From Winogradskyella sp. (GTDB taxonomy: Bacteria; Bacteroidota; Bacteroidia; Flavobacteriales; Flavobacteriaceae), in assembly GCA_013002225.1 (NCBI GenBank), contig JABDKL010000026.1, positions 1 to 47,227 on the forward strand: 47,227 nt of DNA, read 5' to 3'. Shown one piece after another: positions 16,906-26,464 of this stretch. Positions within the stretch are counted from its first letter, which is position 1. Every line of letters starts with the position of its first letter. The position numbers and the translations under genes are program-made. The notes under the pieces were generated by a model, which had not been told where the DNA came from, ran no database searches, and worked only from the letters and a program-made list of their open reading frames with translations.

Positions 16906-18939
16906 ATGCAAATAGAGACAATCTTACTTATTATAATTGCTGGAATAACAGCGCTATTTTTAGCGCTGTTTCAGTATATATATAAATCGAAGGTAAAGGC
17001 TAATCTTAGATACGTATTAACTATACTAAGAGTAATTTCAATTTTTGCAATATTGGTGTTGCTAATTAATCCAAAATTTGAGTCTTATACCTATACCAAT
17101 ACTAAACCAACCCTGGTACTGGCAGTCGATAATTCCGAATCTATAAGCTATTTAAAACAAGACTTAAACGCTAAATCCATATTTACGCGTTTAATGGGCA
17201 ACCAAGATCTTAAGAAACGCTTTAATATCGAAGCGTTTAGTTTCGAAAAATCTCTCAAGACTTTAGACAGCCTAGATTTCACATCAAAACAATCCAATAT
17301 TTCTGAGGCTATGAGCCAAATTGGAAATGTATTTAAAAATGAAATTGCACCCATTGTACTGATTAGTGATGGTAATCAGACTTATGGAGAAGACTATAGT
17401 TATAATGTTAAGTCTGTAGATCAACCCATTTATCCTGTTGTTTTAGGGGATTCAACAGAGTATGTAGATTTAAGCATTAAGCAGTTAAATGTAAATAGAT
17501 ATGCCTATTTAAAAAACAAATTTCCTGTAGAAATTATTGTTAACTATTATGGTAAGGATATCGTAAATACTGAACTCAAAATAATCTCAGGGAATTCGGT
17601 TGTTTTTCGAAAATCAATTCAATTTAATGCTTCCAAAAGATCTGAGATTATTTCTGCAACACTAATAGCGAGAAGTGTAGGAGTTAAAACATATCGTGTG
17701 GAGTTGACACCAATATCAACTGAAAAAAACAAAGTCAATAACTACAAGAATTTTGGTGTTGAAGTCATTGATCAAAAGACTAATGTAGCAATAATAGCAG
17801 AGCGATTACATCCAGATTTAGGAGCGCTAAAAAAATCGATTGAAAGCAATGAACAGCGCAGTGTAACCATTTTAAAACCAACTGAATATTTAACACAAAT
17901 AGAAGATTTTCAACTTGTTATATTATATCAACCTAATAATAACTTTAATGAAGCTCTGACCGAAATCAAAGCTTTAAAACTTAATACTTTTATTATTACA
18001 GGTACTACTACAGATTATGAGTTTATTAATAACACCCATCTAAAAGTACTTTGGGCCATAACCAATCAAACCGAAGAATATCAGCCAGAACTAAATAAAA
18101 ACTACAATACCTTCATTATTGATAATCTGGATTTTAAAAATTACCCACCGCTAACATCAGAATTTGGTGGTTTTAATTTTTTGGTGCCTTCGGATATCAT
18201 CCTGTACAAAACTGTAAATGGGATTAATACTGGTGATGCCATGTTAGCCACCTACGCTTTCGACAACATGAAACATGCATTATTGAGTGGCGAAGGTTTA
18301 TGGAGGTGGAGGGCTCAAACGTATTTAAATAATGAGGACTTTAGTGATTTCGATAATTTTATAGGAAAACTAATACAATATCTTAGTACCAATAAAAAAC
18401 GAAATCGGCTTAATGTAGACTACAAATCCTTTTATAACGGTAATGACGATCTCATTATTAGCGCTCAATATTTTAATAAAAATTATGAGTTTGACGATTC
18501 TGCATCCTTAAGTATTTTTTTAAAAAATAAGACGAACGGACAGCTTCAAGAATTGCCGTTGTTGTTGAACAGAGGCTATTATGAAGTAGATTTGAGTGGT
18601 ATAGCGTCAGGCAGTTATAATTTTACAGTTAAACATAATTCTGAGCCCGTTTCTGCATCAGGAAGTTTTGAAGTTTTAGATTATAACGTCGAACAACAAT
18701 TTTTAAATGCAGATATTCCAAAACTAACTAATGCTGCTTTAAATAGCGGAGGGAAGGTTTATTTTATATCTGAAGTCGATGATTTAATATTAAATCTCTT
18801 AAAAGATAAGAGGTATAAAACCATTCAAAAAAGCACTAAAAATATCGTACCTTTGATAGATTGGAAATATCTACTTATTGTAATAGGATTATCCCTATTT
18901 TTTGAGTGGTTTTTAAGAAAATATAACGGATTAATTTAA
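16906..18939 (+). CDS. Membrane protein with VWA-type domain
   Basis: A 677-residue protein. Two hydrophobic segments lie at the N-terminus (about 4-24 and 36-54) and one at the C-terminus (about 651-668), so the large middle part is probably periplasmic. A von Willebrand A-like fold is suggested by LVLAVDNSESISYL with a MIDAS-type DxSxS at D75-S77-S79, and by PIVLISDGNQTYGED near 148-162. The central region resembles the glutamine-amidotransferase-like or beta-sandwich parts of other large Bacteroidota VWA membrane proteins. Its role is unknown. It is probably in one transcript with fabG upstream and the prohibitin-like gene 9 bases downstream. Confidence 0.75.
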   Translation: MQIETILLIIIAGITALFLALFQYIYKSKVKANLRYVLTILRVISIFAILVLLINPKFESYTYTNTKPTLVLAVDNSESISYLKQDLNAKSIFTRLMGNQDLKKRFNIEAFSFEKSLKTLDSLDFTSKQSNISEAMSQIGNVFKNEIAPIVLISDGNQTYGEDYSYNVKSVDQPIYPVVLGDSTEYVDLSIKQLNVNRYAYLKNKFPVEIIVNYYGKDIVNTELKIISGNSVVFRKSIQFNASKRSEIISATLIARSVGVKTYRVELTPISTEKNKVNNYKNFGVEVIDQKTNVAIIAERLHPDLGALKKSIESNEQRSVTILKPTEYLTQIEDFQLVILYQPNNNFNEALTEIKALKLNTFIITGTTTDYEFINNTHLKVLWAITNQTEEYQPELNKNYNTFIIDNLDFKNYPPLTSEFGGFNFLVPSDIILYKTVNGINTGDAMLATYAFDNMKHALLSGEGLWRWRAQTYLNNEDFSDFDNFIGKLIQYLSTNKKRNRLNVDYKSFYNGNDDLIISAQYFNKNYEFDDSASLSIFLKNKTNGQLQELPLLLNRGYYEVDLSGIASGSYNFTVKHNSEPVSASGSFEVLDYNVEQQFLNADIPKLTNAALNSGGKVYFISEVDDLILNLLKDKRYKTIQKSTKNIVPLIDWKYLLIVIGLSLFFEWFLRKYNGLI

Positions 18940-18948
18940 AAGAAAAAC

Positions 18949-19764
18949 ATGGAAAAATTACCTAAAATAGGATTACCAATTATTGTCGGAATAGTTCTTA
19001 TTGCAATACTATTAGCAAAATCTGCAGTAACAATAGGATCAGGTGAAGCAGGCGTATTATATAAAACATTCGATGACGGTGTTGTAACGGACCAACCACC
19101 TTTAGGAGAAGGTTTTCACATAGTTGCACCTTGGAACAAGGTTATAGTTTATGAAGTGCGCCAGCAAGAACTATTTGAAAAAATGAAAGTACTATCTTCT
19201 AATGGTTTAGAAATTCAAATCGATGCTTCTGCCTGGTATCAACCAGTGTATTCAGAATTGGGAAAATTGCACCAAAATCTTGGTGAAAATTATTTGCAAC
19301 GAGTTATACAACCAGCTATACGTTCTGCTGCACGTAGTGTTGTAGGTCGTTACACACCAGAGCAGTTATATTCTAGTAAACGAGATGCGATTCAGGATGA
19401 AATTTTTGAAGAAACTAAAAAAATATTAGAGAAACAGTATGTACAACTAAATGAAGTTTTAGTAAGAGATGTCACGCTACCAAATACTATTAAGGATGCA
19501 ATTGAACGTAAATTAAAGCAAGAGCAGGAGTCCTTAGAGTATGAGTTTAGACTGGTCACTGCCGCTAAGGAAGCGGAAAAGGTGATTATTGAAGCCCAAG
19601 GTAAAGCGGATGCTAACCGAATATTAAGTGCGTCTTTAACTGATAAAATCCTTCAAGATAAAGGTATCGAAGCAACTATTAAATTATCGGAATCTAATAA
19701 CAGTAAAGTTATTGTTATTGGTTCAGGAGACAGTGGCATGCCAATTATTTTAGGTAATCAGTAG
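18949..19764 (+). CDS. Prohibitin/SPFH-domain membrane protein
   Basis: The 271 residues have an N-terminal membrane anchor (about 8-26). The SPFH/band 7 domain follows: SGEAGVLYKTFDDGVV, GEGFHIVAPWNKVIVYEVR, IQIDASAWYQP, and IRSAARSVVGRYTPEQLYSSKRDAIQ. A coiled, charged stretch comes next (about 185-225, EQESLEYEFRLVTAAKEAEKVIIEAQGKADANR). Prohibitin-like proteins form ring-shaped membrane scaffolds that often control proteases or membrane microdomains. Here the partner is not known; the VWA protein encoded 9 bases upstream is a candidate. The his leader follows. Confidence 0.88.
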   Translation: MEKLPKIGLPIIVGIVLIAILLAKSAVTIGSGEAGVLYKTFDDGVVTDQPPLGEGFHIVAPWNKVIVYEVRQQELFEKMKVLSSNGLEIQIDASAWYQPVYSELGKLHQNLGENYLQRVIQPAIRSAARSVVGRYTPEQLYSSKRDAIQDEIFEETKKILEKQYVQLNEVLVRDVTLPNTIKDAIERKLKQEQESLEYEFRLVTAAKEAEKVIIEAQGKADANRILSASLTDKILQDKGIEATIKLSESNNSKVIVIGSGDSGMPIILGNQ

Positions 19765-19817
19765 CTATTAACAAAAATTTAATGCGCATGTATTAGGAAT
19801 TATAAATTAATTTTCAC

Positions 19818-19825
19818 AATCTTTG
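19818..19825 (+). promoter_or_regulatory. Probable -7 element of the his operon
   Basis: AATCTTTG matches TAnnTTTG at seven of eight positions. It predicts a start near 19832, about 12 bases before the leader-peptide ATG, which is a sensible distance. No clear -33 element is seen. Confidence 0.4.
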
Positions 19826-19843
19826 CTCATTAGAAAAAACGAC

Positions 19844-19897
19844 ATGGTATTTATTCAACTACATCATCATTTTCACAAAATCGCTCAAGCGAGGTGA
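19844..19897 (+). CDS. hisL: his operon leader peptide
   Basis: A 17-residue open frame, MVFIQLHHHFHKIAQAR, ends in TGA. Residues 7-9 and 11 are His (codons CAT CAT CAT, then CAC). Four His codons within five, between the predicted promoter and a terminator ahead of hisG, is the hallmark of a translation-controlled attenuator. The peptide itself needs no function: ribosome stalling on its His codons when charged tRNA-His is scarce is the signal. Confidence 0.9.
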   Translation: MVFIQLHHHFHKIAQAR

Positions 19898-19961
19898 AAT
19901 TGCATTGAATAAAATCAAGATAAATTTTAAAACCCGTTTGAGAATTCAGACGGGTTTTTTT
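19862..19961 (+). promoter_or_regulatory. Histidine attenuator with alternative hairpins
   Basis: Three exclusive pairings can be drawn. 1:2 (protector) pairs 19871-19876 (TTTCAC) with 19894-19899 (GTGAAA) and encloses TCGC/GCGA at 19881-19884 and 19889-19892. 2:3 (antiterminator) pairs 19884-19891 (CTCAAGCG) with 19935-19942 (CGTTTGAG), eight pairs including one G-U. 3:4 is the terminator at 19929-19958. A ribosome stalled on the His codons (19862-19876) hides arm 1 and frees arm 2 for antitermination. A ribosome that reaches the stop codon at 19895 covers arm 2, so the terminator forms. The pairing is seen in the sequence; the mechanism follows the classic his and trp model. Confidence 0.85.
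19929..19961 (+). terminator. Attenuator terminator upstream of hisG
   Basis: A 13-base-pair stem (AAAACCCGTTTGA with TCAGACGGGTTTT, one G-U) around loop GAAT is followed by a T tract to 19961. It ends 46 bases before the hisG ATG. It is the 3:4 hairpin of the attenuator. Confidence 0.9.
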
Positions 19962-20007
19962 GTTTTAAAAATCCAACGGAGTTCTTAAACCATACCAAAC
20001 AAAAACA

Positions 20008-20865
20008 ATGAGTAATTTAAAAATTGCAGTACAAAAATCGGGTCGCCTTCACGAGGACTCTATGAAAATTTTAAAGGAAATTGGTATTTCTATAGACAAT
20101 GGTAAAGATCAGTTGAAAGCATCAGCGCGTAACTTCCCGCTCGAGGTATTCTATTTAAGGAATGGTGATATACCGCAATATTTGCGAGATGGTGTGGTAG
20201 ATGCCGCAATAATTGGAGAAAATGTCCTTATAGAAAAAGGCGAAGATATTACCATTGTAGAACGTTTAGGATTTTCAAAATGTAAAGTTTCTATCGCTGT
20301 GCCTAAATCATCGAAGGCAAAAAACTTAAAGGATTTAGAAGGTAAACGTATTGCCACTTCTTACCCAAATACAGTCAATCAATTTTTAGACAAAGAAGGG
20401 ATATCTGCTAACTTGCACATTATAAATGGTTCTGTAGAGATTGCGCCAAATATTGGGCTGGCAGATGGTATTTGCGATATTGTATCAAGTGGGAGCACAT
20501 TGTTTAAAAATGGGTTAAAGGAAGTTCAAGTTTTATTAAAATCTGAAGCCGTTCTTGCTACATCACCTCAGATTTCTATTGAAAATCAAGAGGTAATTGA
20601 CAAACTTCAGTTTAGATTAAAATCTGTTTTAAGAGGAAGAGAAAGTAAATACATATTACTTAATGCGCCAGATAATAAGATTAGCCAAATCGTAACTATT
20701 CTTCCTGGTATGAATAGTCCAACCATTTTACCTTTAGCAAAAGAGGGTTGGAGTTCTTTACACTCAGTAATCAATAAAAATGATTTTTGGAATGTAATTG
20801 ATGAGCTAAAAATAAATGGAGCAGAAGGAATATTAGTTTGTCCGATTGAAAATATGGTATTATAG
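20008..20865 (+). CDS. hisG: ATP phosphoribosyltransferase, long form
   Basis: First step of histidine synthesis: joins ATP and PRPP to give phosphoribosyl-ATP, the feedback-controlled reaction. The 285 residues include the periplasmic-binding-like catalytic domain (KIAVQKSGRLHEDSMKIL at the start, DGICDIVSSGSTLFKNGL near 152) and a C-terminal ACT-like regulatory domain (from about 212, ending GAEGILVCPIENMVL). This is the self-contained long form that does not need HisZ. First gene of the his operon behind the attenuator; hisD starts one base after its stop. Confidence 0.96.
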   Translation: MSNLKIAVQKSGRLHEDSMKILKEIGISIDNGKDQLKASARNFPLEVFYLRNGDIPQYLRDGVVDAAIIGENVLIEKGEDITIVERLGFSKCKVSIAVPKSSKAKNLKDLEGKRIATSYPNTVNQFLDKEGISANLHIINGSVEIAPNIGLADGICDIVSSGSTLFKNGLKEVQVLLKSEAVLATSPQISIENQEVIDKLQFRLKSVLRGRESKYILLNAPDNKISQIVTILPGMNSPTILPLAKEGWSSLHSVINKNDFWNVIDELKINGAEGILVCPIENMVL

Positions 20866-20866
20866 T

Positions 20867-22153
20867 ATGAAGATAATAGAAAACCCTAGAGAAATAGAAT
20901 GGACCGGATTATTACAGCGTCCTACTAAATCTGTGCAGTCCATTGAAACTTTAGTTGATACCGTTTTTTATGAAGTTAAAAGTAAAAAGGATAAGGCGAT
21001 TAAAAAGTACACTAAGAAGTTTGATAAGGCAGACCTTTCAACATTCTTGGTTTCTAAAGCCGAAATTGATAGTGCAGTTAGAGAAATTTCAGATGAATTA
21101 AAGCAAGCGATAGAATTAGCAAAATCTAATATTGAAAAATTTCATAAAGCCCAAATCACCGAAAAAGTTTCTGTAGAAACTATGAAAGGCGTAGAGTGTT
21201 GGCAGGAAAAAAGACCGATTGAAAAGGTTGGTTTATACATACCAGGTGGCACTGCACCTTTGTTTTCTACTGTTTTAATGTTAGCCATTCCTGCTAAAAT
21301 TGCAAATTGCAAGGACATTGTTTTATGCACTCCGCCGAACAGTAAGGGCGAGATAGCAAAAGAAATATTATTTACAGCACAGCTCTGTGGCGTCACTAAA
21401 ATCGTAAAAGTAGGTGGAATTCAAGCTATTGCTGGTTTAACCTTTGGAACAGAAACAATACCTCAGGTTTACAAAATTTTTGGACCAGGAAATCAGTTTG
21501 TTACCGTGGCTAAACAGTTAGCTACCAAATATGGCGTGTCCATAGATATGCCTGCAGGACCAAGCGAATTGCTGGTAATGGCAGATGCATCGGCCAATCC
21601 AGCCTTCGTAGCATCAGACCTTCTAAGTCAGGCAGAACATGGTGTAGATAGCCAAGTTATTTTAGTAACAACCTCAAAGGCATTTGCTACGAGCGTGAAT
21701 ACAGAAATTGAAAAACAATTGCCAAAGCTCTCGCGTAAAGAAATTGCAACAACTGCAATTACGAATTCAAAATCGATTGTAGTCAATGATTTTAAAGCAG
21801 CACTTAGATTAATTGATACCTATGGCCCAGAGCATCTTATAGTTTGCACTGAGGATAATGACTTTTTTGTAAAAAATATTAATAATGCTGGCTCGGTATT
21901 TATTGGTAATTATACACCCGAAAGCGCTGGTGATTATGCCTCTGGTACGAATCATACCTTACCAACCAATGGATATACCAAGGCTTACTCTGGAGTGAAT
22001 TTAGATAGCTTTCAGAAGAGTATAACGTTTCAAAAAATATCTCAATCCGGAATTAAAAGCATAGGACCAGCTATAGAAATAATGGCAGAGGCCGAAGGCT
22101 TAAATGCTCATAAAAATGCAGTAACGTTGCGTCTTAAAGAATTGGGTATATGA
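20867..22153 (+). CDS. hisD: Histidinol dehydrogenase
   Basis: Last two oxidations from histidinol to histidine with two NAD+. The ATG at 20867 is chosen, giving 428 residues beginning MKIIENPREIEW; it lies one base after the hisG stop. A longer open frame runs back into hisG but has no support. Family motifs: GLYIPGGTAPLFSTVLM, GGIQAIAGLTFGTETIP, KIFGPGNQFVTVAKQ, LSQAEHGVDSQ (zinc and catalytic region) and YGPEHLIV. Its stop overlaps the hisC start in ATGA at 22150-22153, implying coupled translation. Confidence 0.96.
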   Translation: MKIIENPREIEWTGLLQRPTKSVQSIETLVDTVFYEVKSKKDKAIKKYTKKFDKADLSTFLVSKAEIDSAVREISDELKQAIELAKSNIEKFHKAQITEKVSVETMKGVECWQEKRPIEKVGLYIPGGTAPLFSTVLMLAIPAKIANCKDIVLCTPPNSKGEIAKEILFTAQLCGVTKIVKVGGIQAIAGLTFGTETIPQVYKIFGPGNQFVTVAKQLATKYGVSIDMPAGPSELLVMADASANPAFVASDLLSQAEHGVDSQVILVTTSKAFATSVNTEIEKQLPKLSRKEIATTAITNSKSIVVNDFKAALRLIDTYGPEHLIVCTEDNDFFVKNINNAGSVFIGNYTPESAGDYASGTNHTLPTNGYTKAYSGVNLDSFQKSITFQKISQSGIKSIGPAIEIMAEAEGLNAHKNAVTLRLKELGI

Positions 22154-23187
22154 CTATAGAAAACCTTTTACGTGATAATATTAAGTCTATAAAAGCCTAT
22201 TCATCTGCAAGAGACGAATATCAGGATGCCTCAGCCAAAATGGCGTTTTTAGATGCTAATGAAAATCCATTTACAACGGCTGTAAATCGATATCCAGACC
22301 CACAACAGAGCAAGGTTAAAGAGCAATTAGCAGAAATAAAGGGGATTGAGACTTCACGGATTCTTTTAGGGAATGGTAGTGATGAAGTTTTAGACTTGTT
22401 ATTCAGAGCATTTTGCGAACCCAACGTAGATAATGTTATTACATTGCCACCAACTTACGGTATGTACAAAGTGTTAGCAGCTTTAAATGCTGTTGAACTA
22501 AAAGAAGTTCTTTTAGATAGTAACTTTCAGCCCAAAGTTGAAGAAATCATAGCCGAACAGAATAATAAATCAAAATTATTATTTCTTTGTTCGCCAAATA
22601 ATCCAACAGCTAATAGTTTTGATGCAGATAAAATTGAGCGATTAATAAAAGATTTTAATGGCGTGGTAGTGATTGATGAGGCCTATATCGATTTTTCAGA
22701 TCAAGAGAGTTGGGTAAGTCGACTTAATGAATTCCCAAATTTAGTAATTACTCAGACCTTATCTAAAGCATATGGTTTAGCAGGAATTCGAATCGGAATA
22801 TGTTATGCATCAGAGTATATAATTTCCGTATTAAACAAAATTAAGCCACCTTACAATATCAATCAATTATCGCAAGATAAAGCCATAACGAGGTTGTCTA
22901 ATTTAGGAAAAGTTAAACAAGAAGTTAATAGCATTTTAAAAGAGCGCCATCGCCTATTGCAACAAATGGATGGCATTTCAATTATTAAAAAAATATATCC
23001 ATCTGATGCTAATTTTATTCTCGTTAAAGTCGATGATGCTAATAAAAGATATTCTCAGTTGATAGAACAAGGAATTGTGGTTAGGAATAGAACCTCTCAG
23101 GCGCTTTGTCAGAACTGTCTGCGGTTTACAGTAGGCACCTCCTCAGAAAATGATAAGCTAATGAGCGTATTAAAGAATCTTAATTAA
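22150..23187 (+). CDS. hisC: Histidinol-phosphate aminotransferase
   Basis: PLP enzyme that converts imidazole-acetol phosphate to histidinol phosphate using glutamate. The 345 residues show the class II fold: DANENPF near 34, LLGNGSDEVLDLLFRAF near 72, CSPNNPTANSF near 150, VVIDEAYIDFS near 175 and the PLP lysine in TQTLSKAYGLAGIRIG near 205. Its C-terminal RNRTSQALCQNCLRFTVGT binds the phosphate. It overlaps hisD by four bases and is followed by a 74-base gap before hisB. Confidence 0.95.
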   Translation: MTIENLLRDNIKSIKAYSSARDEYQDASAKMAFLDANENPFTTAVNRYPDPQQSKVKEQLAEIKGIETSRILLGNGSDEVLDLLFRAFCEPNVDNVITLPPTYGMYKVLAALNAVELKEVLLDSNFQPKVEEIIAEQNNKSKLLFLCSPNNPTANSFDADKIERLIKDFNGVVVIDEAYIDFSDQESWVSRLNEFPNLVITQTLSKAYGLAGIRIGICYASEYIISVLNKIKPPYNINQLSQDKAITRLSNLGKVKQEVNSILKERHRLLQQMDGISIIKKIYPSDANFILVKVDDANKRYSQLIEQGIVVRNRTSQALCQNCLRFTVGTSSENDKLMSVLKNLN

Positions 23188-23261
23188 CATAGGGTTTTAA
23201 TGCAATTGAGACCATAAATATTAAATAACTAAAAGTAACTGCTTTGGCAGAGTTAATTCAT

Positions 23262-24398
23262 ATGAAAAAACAAGTACTATTCATAGATAGAGATGGGACA
23301 TTAATAAAAGAACCATCAGATGAGCAAATAGATGCCTTTGAAAAATTAGAATTTTATCCTAAAGTCTTTCAATACTTAGGGAAAATTGCAAAGGAGTTAA
23401 ATTTCGAAATCGTAATGATCACTAACCAAGATGGTTTAGGTACTGCGGTTTATCCTGAAAATACATTTTGGCCTGTTCATAATTTTGTTTTGAAAACTTT
23501 TGAGGCAGAAGGAGTAGTTTTTAAAGAACAATTTATTGATAGAACTTTTGCCAAAGATAACGCGCCAACGCGCAAACCAAACACAGGCTTATTGACAAAA
23601 TTTTTTTCTAATGGTTATGATTTAAAAAACTCGTTTGTAATTGGTGACCGATTAACAGATGTGGAATTAGCAAAGAATTTAGGTTCTAAAGCCATTTATA
23701 TTAATGATAATACTAACCTAGGAACAGATGAAGTTACCGTAAGCAATAATGAACTAAAAGACTACATCGCGTTAGAGACCAATGATTGGGAGGCCATTTA
23801 CACCTATTTAAAAACTACAGAACGCGTCGGGTCTATTACAAGAAATACCAATGAAACAAAGATAGAGATTGATTTAAACCTTGATGGAACTGGTAAAAGT
23901 AATATTGATACAGGCATTGCATTTTTTGATCACATGTTAGATCAAATCGCTAAACATGGCCAAATTGACCTAAATATTAAGGTCGAAGGTGATTTGGAAG
24001 TAGATGAGCACCACACCATTGAGGATACAGCAATTGCTTTAGGAGAGGTATTTTCAAAAACCTTAGGCAATAAATTAGGAATTGAGCGCTACGGGTTTTG
24101 TTTACCAATGGACGATTGTTTGGCCCAGGTTGCCATAGATTTTGGTGGTAGAAACTGGCTGGTTTGGGATGCAGACTTTAATCGCGAAATGATTGGAAAA
24201 ATGCCAACAGAAATGTTTTACCATTTCTTTAAATCTTTTACAGATGGTGCCAGGTGTAATTTAAATATAAAAGTAGAAGGTACCAATGAGCATCATAAAA
24301 TCGAAGCTATATTTAAAGCGTTTGCCAAGGCCATTAAAATGGCTGTTAAGCAAGATGTCGAAAAAATGATTCTACCTTCAACAAAAGGAATGCTGTAA
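23262..24398 (+). CDS. hisB: Bifunctional HisB: phosphatase and dehydratase
   Basis: 378 residues from the ATG at 23262; an in-frame TTG 18 bases upstream was not preferred, because [13 protein letters not shown] is the usual N-terminus. Residues 1-170 are the HAD-type histidinol-phosphate phosphatase (nucleophile D9 and D11 in IDRDGTL, later [12 protein letters not shown]). Residues 185-378 are imidazoleglycerol-phosphate dehydratase, with the metal-binding repeats [28 protein letters not shown] and [16 protein letters not shown]. The fused form is as in enteric bacteria. Its stop overlaps the hisH ATG by one base. Confidence 0.95.
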   Translation: MKKQVLFIDRDGTLIKEPSDEQIDAFEKLEFYPKVFQYLGKIAKELNFEIVMITNQDGLGTAVYPENTFWPVHNFVLKTFEAEGVVFKEQFIDRTFAKDNAPTRKPNTGLLTKFFSNGYDLKNSFVIGDRLTDVELAKNLGSKAIYINDNTNLGTDEVTVSNNELKDYIALETNDWEAIYTYLKTTERVGSITRNTNETKIEIDLNLDGTGKSNIDTGIAFFDHMLDQIAKHGQIDLNIKVEGDLEVDEHHTIEDTAIALGEVFSKTLGNKLGIERYGFCLPMDDCLAQVAIDFGGRNWLVWDADFNREMIGKMPTEMFYHFFKSFTDGARCNLNIKVEGTNEHHKIEAIFKAFAKAIKMAVKQDVEKMILPSTKGML

Positions 24399-24979
24399 TG
24401 AAAATTTCTATTATTAATTACGGAGCTGGAAATATAAAAAGTATACAGTTTGCATTTAAACGATTAGGATACAATGCAGAATTAACAAACAACCTGGAAG
24501 AAATTATTAAAGCAGATAAGATTATTTTTCCTGGCGTTGGAGAAGCTAGTTCTGCAATGAAGATGCTTAAGGCGAGTGGTTTGGATACATTAATACCAGA
24601 GTTAAAACAACCAGTTTTAGGAATTTGCTTGGGAATGCAACTGATGTGTAATTATACCGAGGAAGGCGAAACAAATGGCTTAGGAATATTCAATACAAAT
24701 GTAAAGCGCTTTCCTGACACAGTAAAAGTTCCTCATATGGGATGGAATACGGTAAAAAATTTAAAAACGGATCTCTTTAAAAATATAAAGGATAATGATT
24801 ATATGTATTTAGTTCATAGTTTTTACGCAGAGCATTGTGAACAGGCTATCGCAACATCTAGTTATGCTTTAGAATACGCATGTGCTTTAAGAAAAGATAA
24901 TTTTTATGGGGTTCAATTTCATCCCGAAAAAAGTAGCATAGCAGGCGAAAAATTACTTCAAAACTTTTTAGACTTATAA
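24398..24979 (+). CDS. hisH: Imidazole glycerol phosphate synthase, HisH subunit
   Basis: Class I glutaminase that feeds ammonia to HisF. The 193 residues have NYGAGNIKS at the N-terminus, the nucleophile C77 in [10 protein letters not shown], and the His/Glu of the triad in VQFHPEKS near 178-185. It forms a heterodimer with HisF, encoded two genes downstream. Overlaps hisB by one base; hisA starts two bases after its stop. Confidence 0.95.
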   Translation: MKISIINYGAGNIKSIQFAFKRLGYNAELTNNLEEIIKADKIIFPGVGEASSAMKMLKASGLDTLIPELKQPVLGICLGMQLMCNYTEEGETNGLGIFNTNVKRFPDTVKVPHMGWNTVKNLKTDLFKNIKDNDYMYLVHSFYAEHCEQAIATSSYALEYACALRKDNFYGVQFHPEKSSIAGEKLLQNFLDL

Positions 24980-24980
24980 C

Positions 24981-25706
24981 ATGAGAATAATTCCAGCAAT
25001 AGATATTATAAATGGTCAATGTGTACGCCTTACTAAAGGAAATTATGATACTAAGAAAGTATATAACGAAGACCCTTTAGAAGTCGCTAAGGCATTTGAG
25101 GATGCAGGAATCCAATATTTACATGTTGTCGATTTGGATGGTGCGAAAGCAAACCAAATAGTCAATTACAAAACTTTAGAGGCAATCGCATCTAAAACAA
25201 ATCTGAAAATAGATTTTGGAGGAGGGCTTAAGTCTAACAAAGATTTAGAAATAGCTTTTGAGTGCGGTGCAGATCAAATTACGGGTGGTAGTATTGCGGT
25301 AAAAAACCCTGAAGTTTTTGAAAGTTGGATTACAAAATATGGTGCTGAAAAAATCATTCTAGGCGCAGATTGTAATAACAAAAAAATTGCAATTTCTGGC
25401 TGGCAAGAAGAAAGCGATTTAGAGGTAATTCCATTTATTAACAGCTATAAATTGAAAGGGATCAGTTATATAATTTGTACTGATATTTCGAAGGATGGGA
25501 TGTTAGAGGGGCCTTCTTTTAAATTGTATCGTCAAATTCTAAACGAAATAAAATCAATTAATTTGATTGCTTCAGGCGGAATTTCAAAATTTGACGAATT
25601 ACCAAAATTACGGGAAATGGGTTGTGAAGGTGTTATAATTGGTAAAGCCATTTATGAAAATAGAATAAGTTTAAAAGCGTTAGAACAGTTTATAATTAAA
25701 AATTAA
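24981..25706 (+). CDS. hisA: ProFAR isomerase HisA
   Basis: TIM-barrel isomerase that opens the ribose of ProFAR to PRFAR. The 241 residues carry the catalytic D8 in [14 protein letters not shown], the HVVDLDGAK strand near 48, and the second acidic residue in [14 protein letters not shown] near 165-178. The phosphate-binding glycines are in DFGGGLK and [12 protein letters not shown]. Two bases separate it from hisH and two from hisF. Confidence 0.96.
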   Translation: MRIIPAIDIINGQCVRLTKGNYDTKKVYNEDPLEVAKAFEDAGIQYLHVVDLDGAKANQIVNYKTLEAIASKTNLKIDFGGGLKSNKDLEIAFECGADQITGGSIAVKNPEVFESWITKYGAEKIILGADCNNKKIAISGWQEESDLEVIPFINSYKLKGISYIICTDISKDGMLEGPSFKLYRQILNEIKSINLIASGGISKFDELPKLREMGCEGVIIGKAIYENRISLKALEQFIIKN

Positions 25707-25708
25707 AA

Positions 25709-26464
25709 ATGCTCACTAAACGAATTGTTCCTTGTTTGGACATTAAAAACGGTAGAACTGTCAAGGGTGTCAATTTTGTAGATCTAAGAGATGCAGGTGA
25801 TCCAGTGGTTTTAGCTAAACAGTATGCAGATTTGGGTGCTGATGAATTAGTTTTTCTAGACATTGCTGCAACTTTAGAAAACAGAAAGACGATGCATGAC
25901 ATGGTGTTACAGGTGGCAGAGCAAGTAAATATTCCCTTTACTGTAGGTGGTGGAATTTCATCTGTTGCGGATGTAGATATACTTTTGCATTGTGGTGCAG
26001 ATAAAGTGTCTATAAACTCTTCGGCCGTAAAGCGACCAGAATTAATAAATGAATTATCAGAAAAATTTGGAAGTCAATGTGTCGTCGTAGCTATTGATGC
26101 TAAAGAAGTAAACGGAGAATGGTTGGTGCATCTGGCAGGAGGAACAATTCCAACAGATTTAAATCTATTCGACTGGGCAAAAGAGGTAGAAAAACGTGGA
26201 GCAGGTGAAATTTTATTTACTTCCATGAATCATGACGGGACAAAAGGAGGATTTGCAAATGGCGCTTTAGCTCAATTATCAAAACTCGTAAATATTCCTA
26301 TAATTGCTTCCGGTGGTGCAGGTACTATTCAACATTTTGCAGATACATTTATTAAAGGTAAAGCAGATGCTGCATTGGCAGCTAGTGTATTTCATTTTGG
26401 GGAAATTGCCATTTCAGAACTAAAAAAAGAATTAAAAAAACAACATATAGAAGTAAGACTATGA
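25709..26464 (+). CDS. hisF: Imidazole glycerol phosphate synthase, HisF subunit
   Basis: Cyclase subunit that closes the imidazole ring and releases AICAR, using ammonia tunnelled from HisH. The 251 residues are typical: D11 in [30 protein letters not shown] near 49, FTVGGGISS near 79, [10 protein letters not shown] near 125 and [12 protein letters not shown] near 170. Its stop overlaps the hisIE start in ATGA. Confidence 0.97.
   Translation: MLTKRIVPCLDIKNGRTVKGVNFVDLRDAGDPVVLAKQYADLGADELVFLDIAATLENRKTMHDMVLQVAEQVNIPFTVGGGISSVADVDILLHCGADKVSINSSAVKRPELINELSEKFGSQCVVVAIDAKEVNGEWLVHLAGGTIPTDLNLFDWAKEVEKRGAGEILFTSMNHDGTKGGFANGALAQLSKLVNIPIIASGGAGTIQHFADTFIKGKADAALAASVFHFGEIAISELKKELKKQHIEVRL

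Noticed and set aside
20846-20866. Longer start for hisD reaching back into hisG
   Set aside because: The extra residues have no similarity to HisD N-termini, while the ATG at 20867 lies one base after the hisG stop and gives the normal protein.
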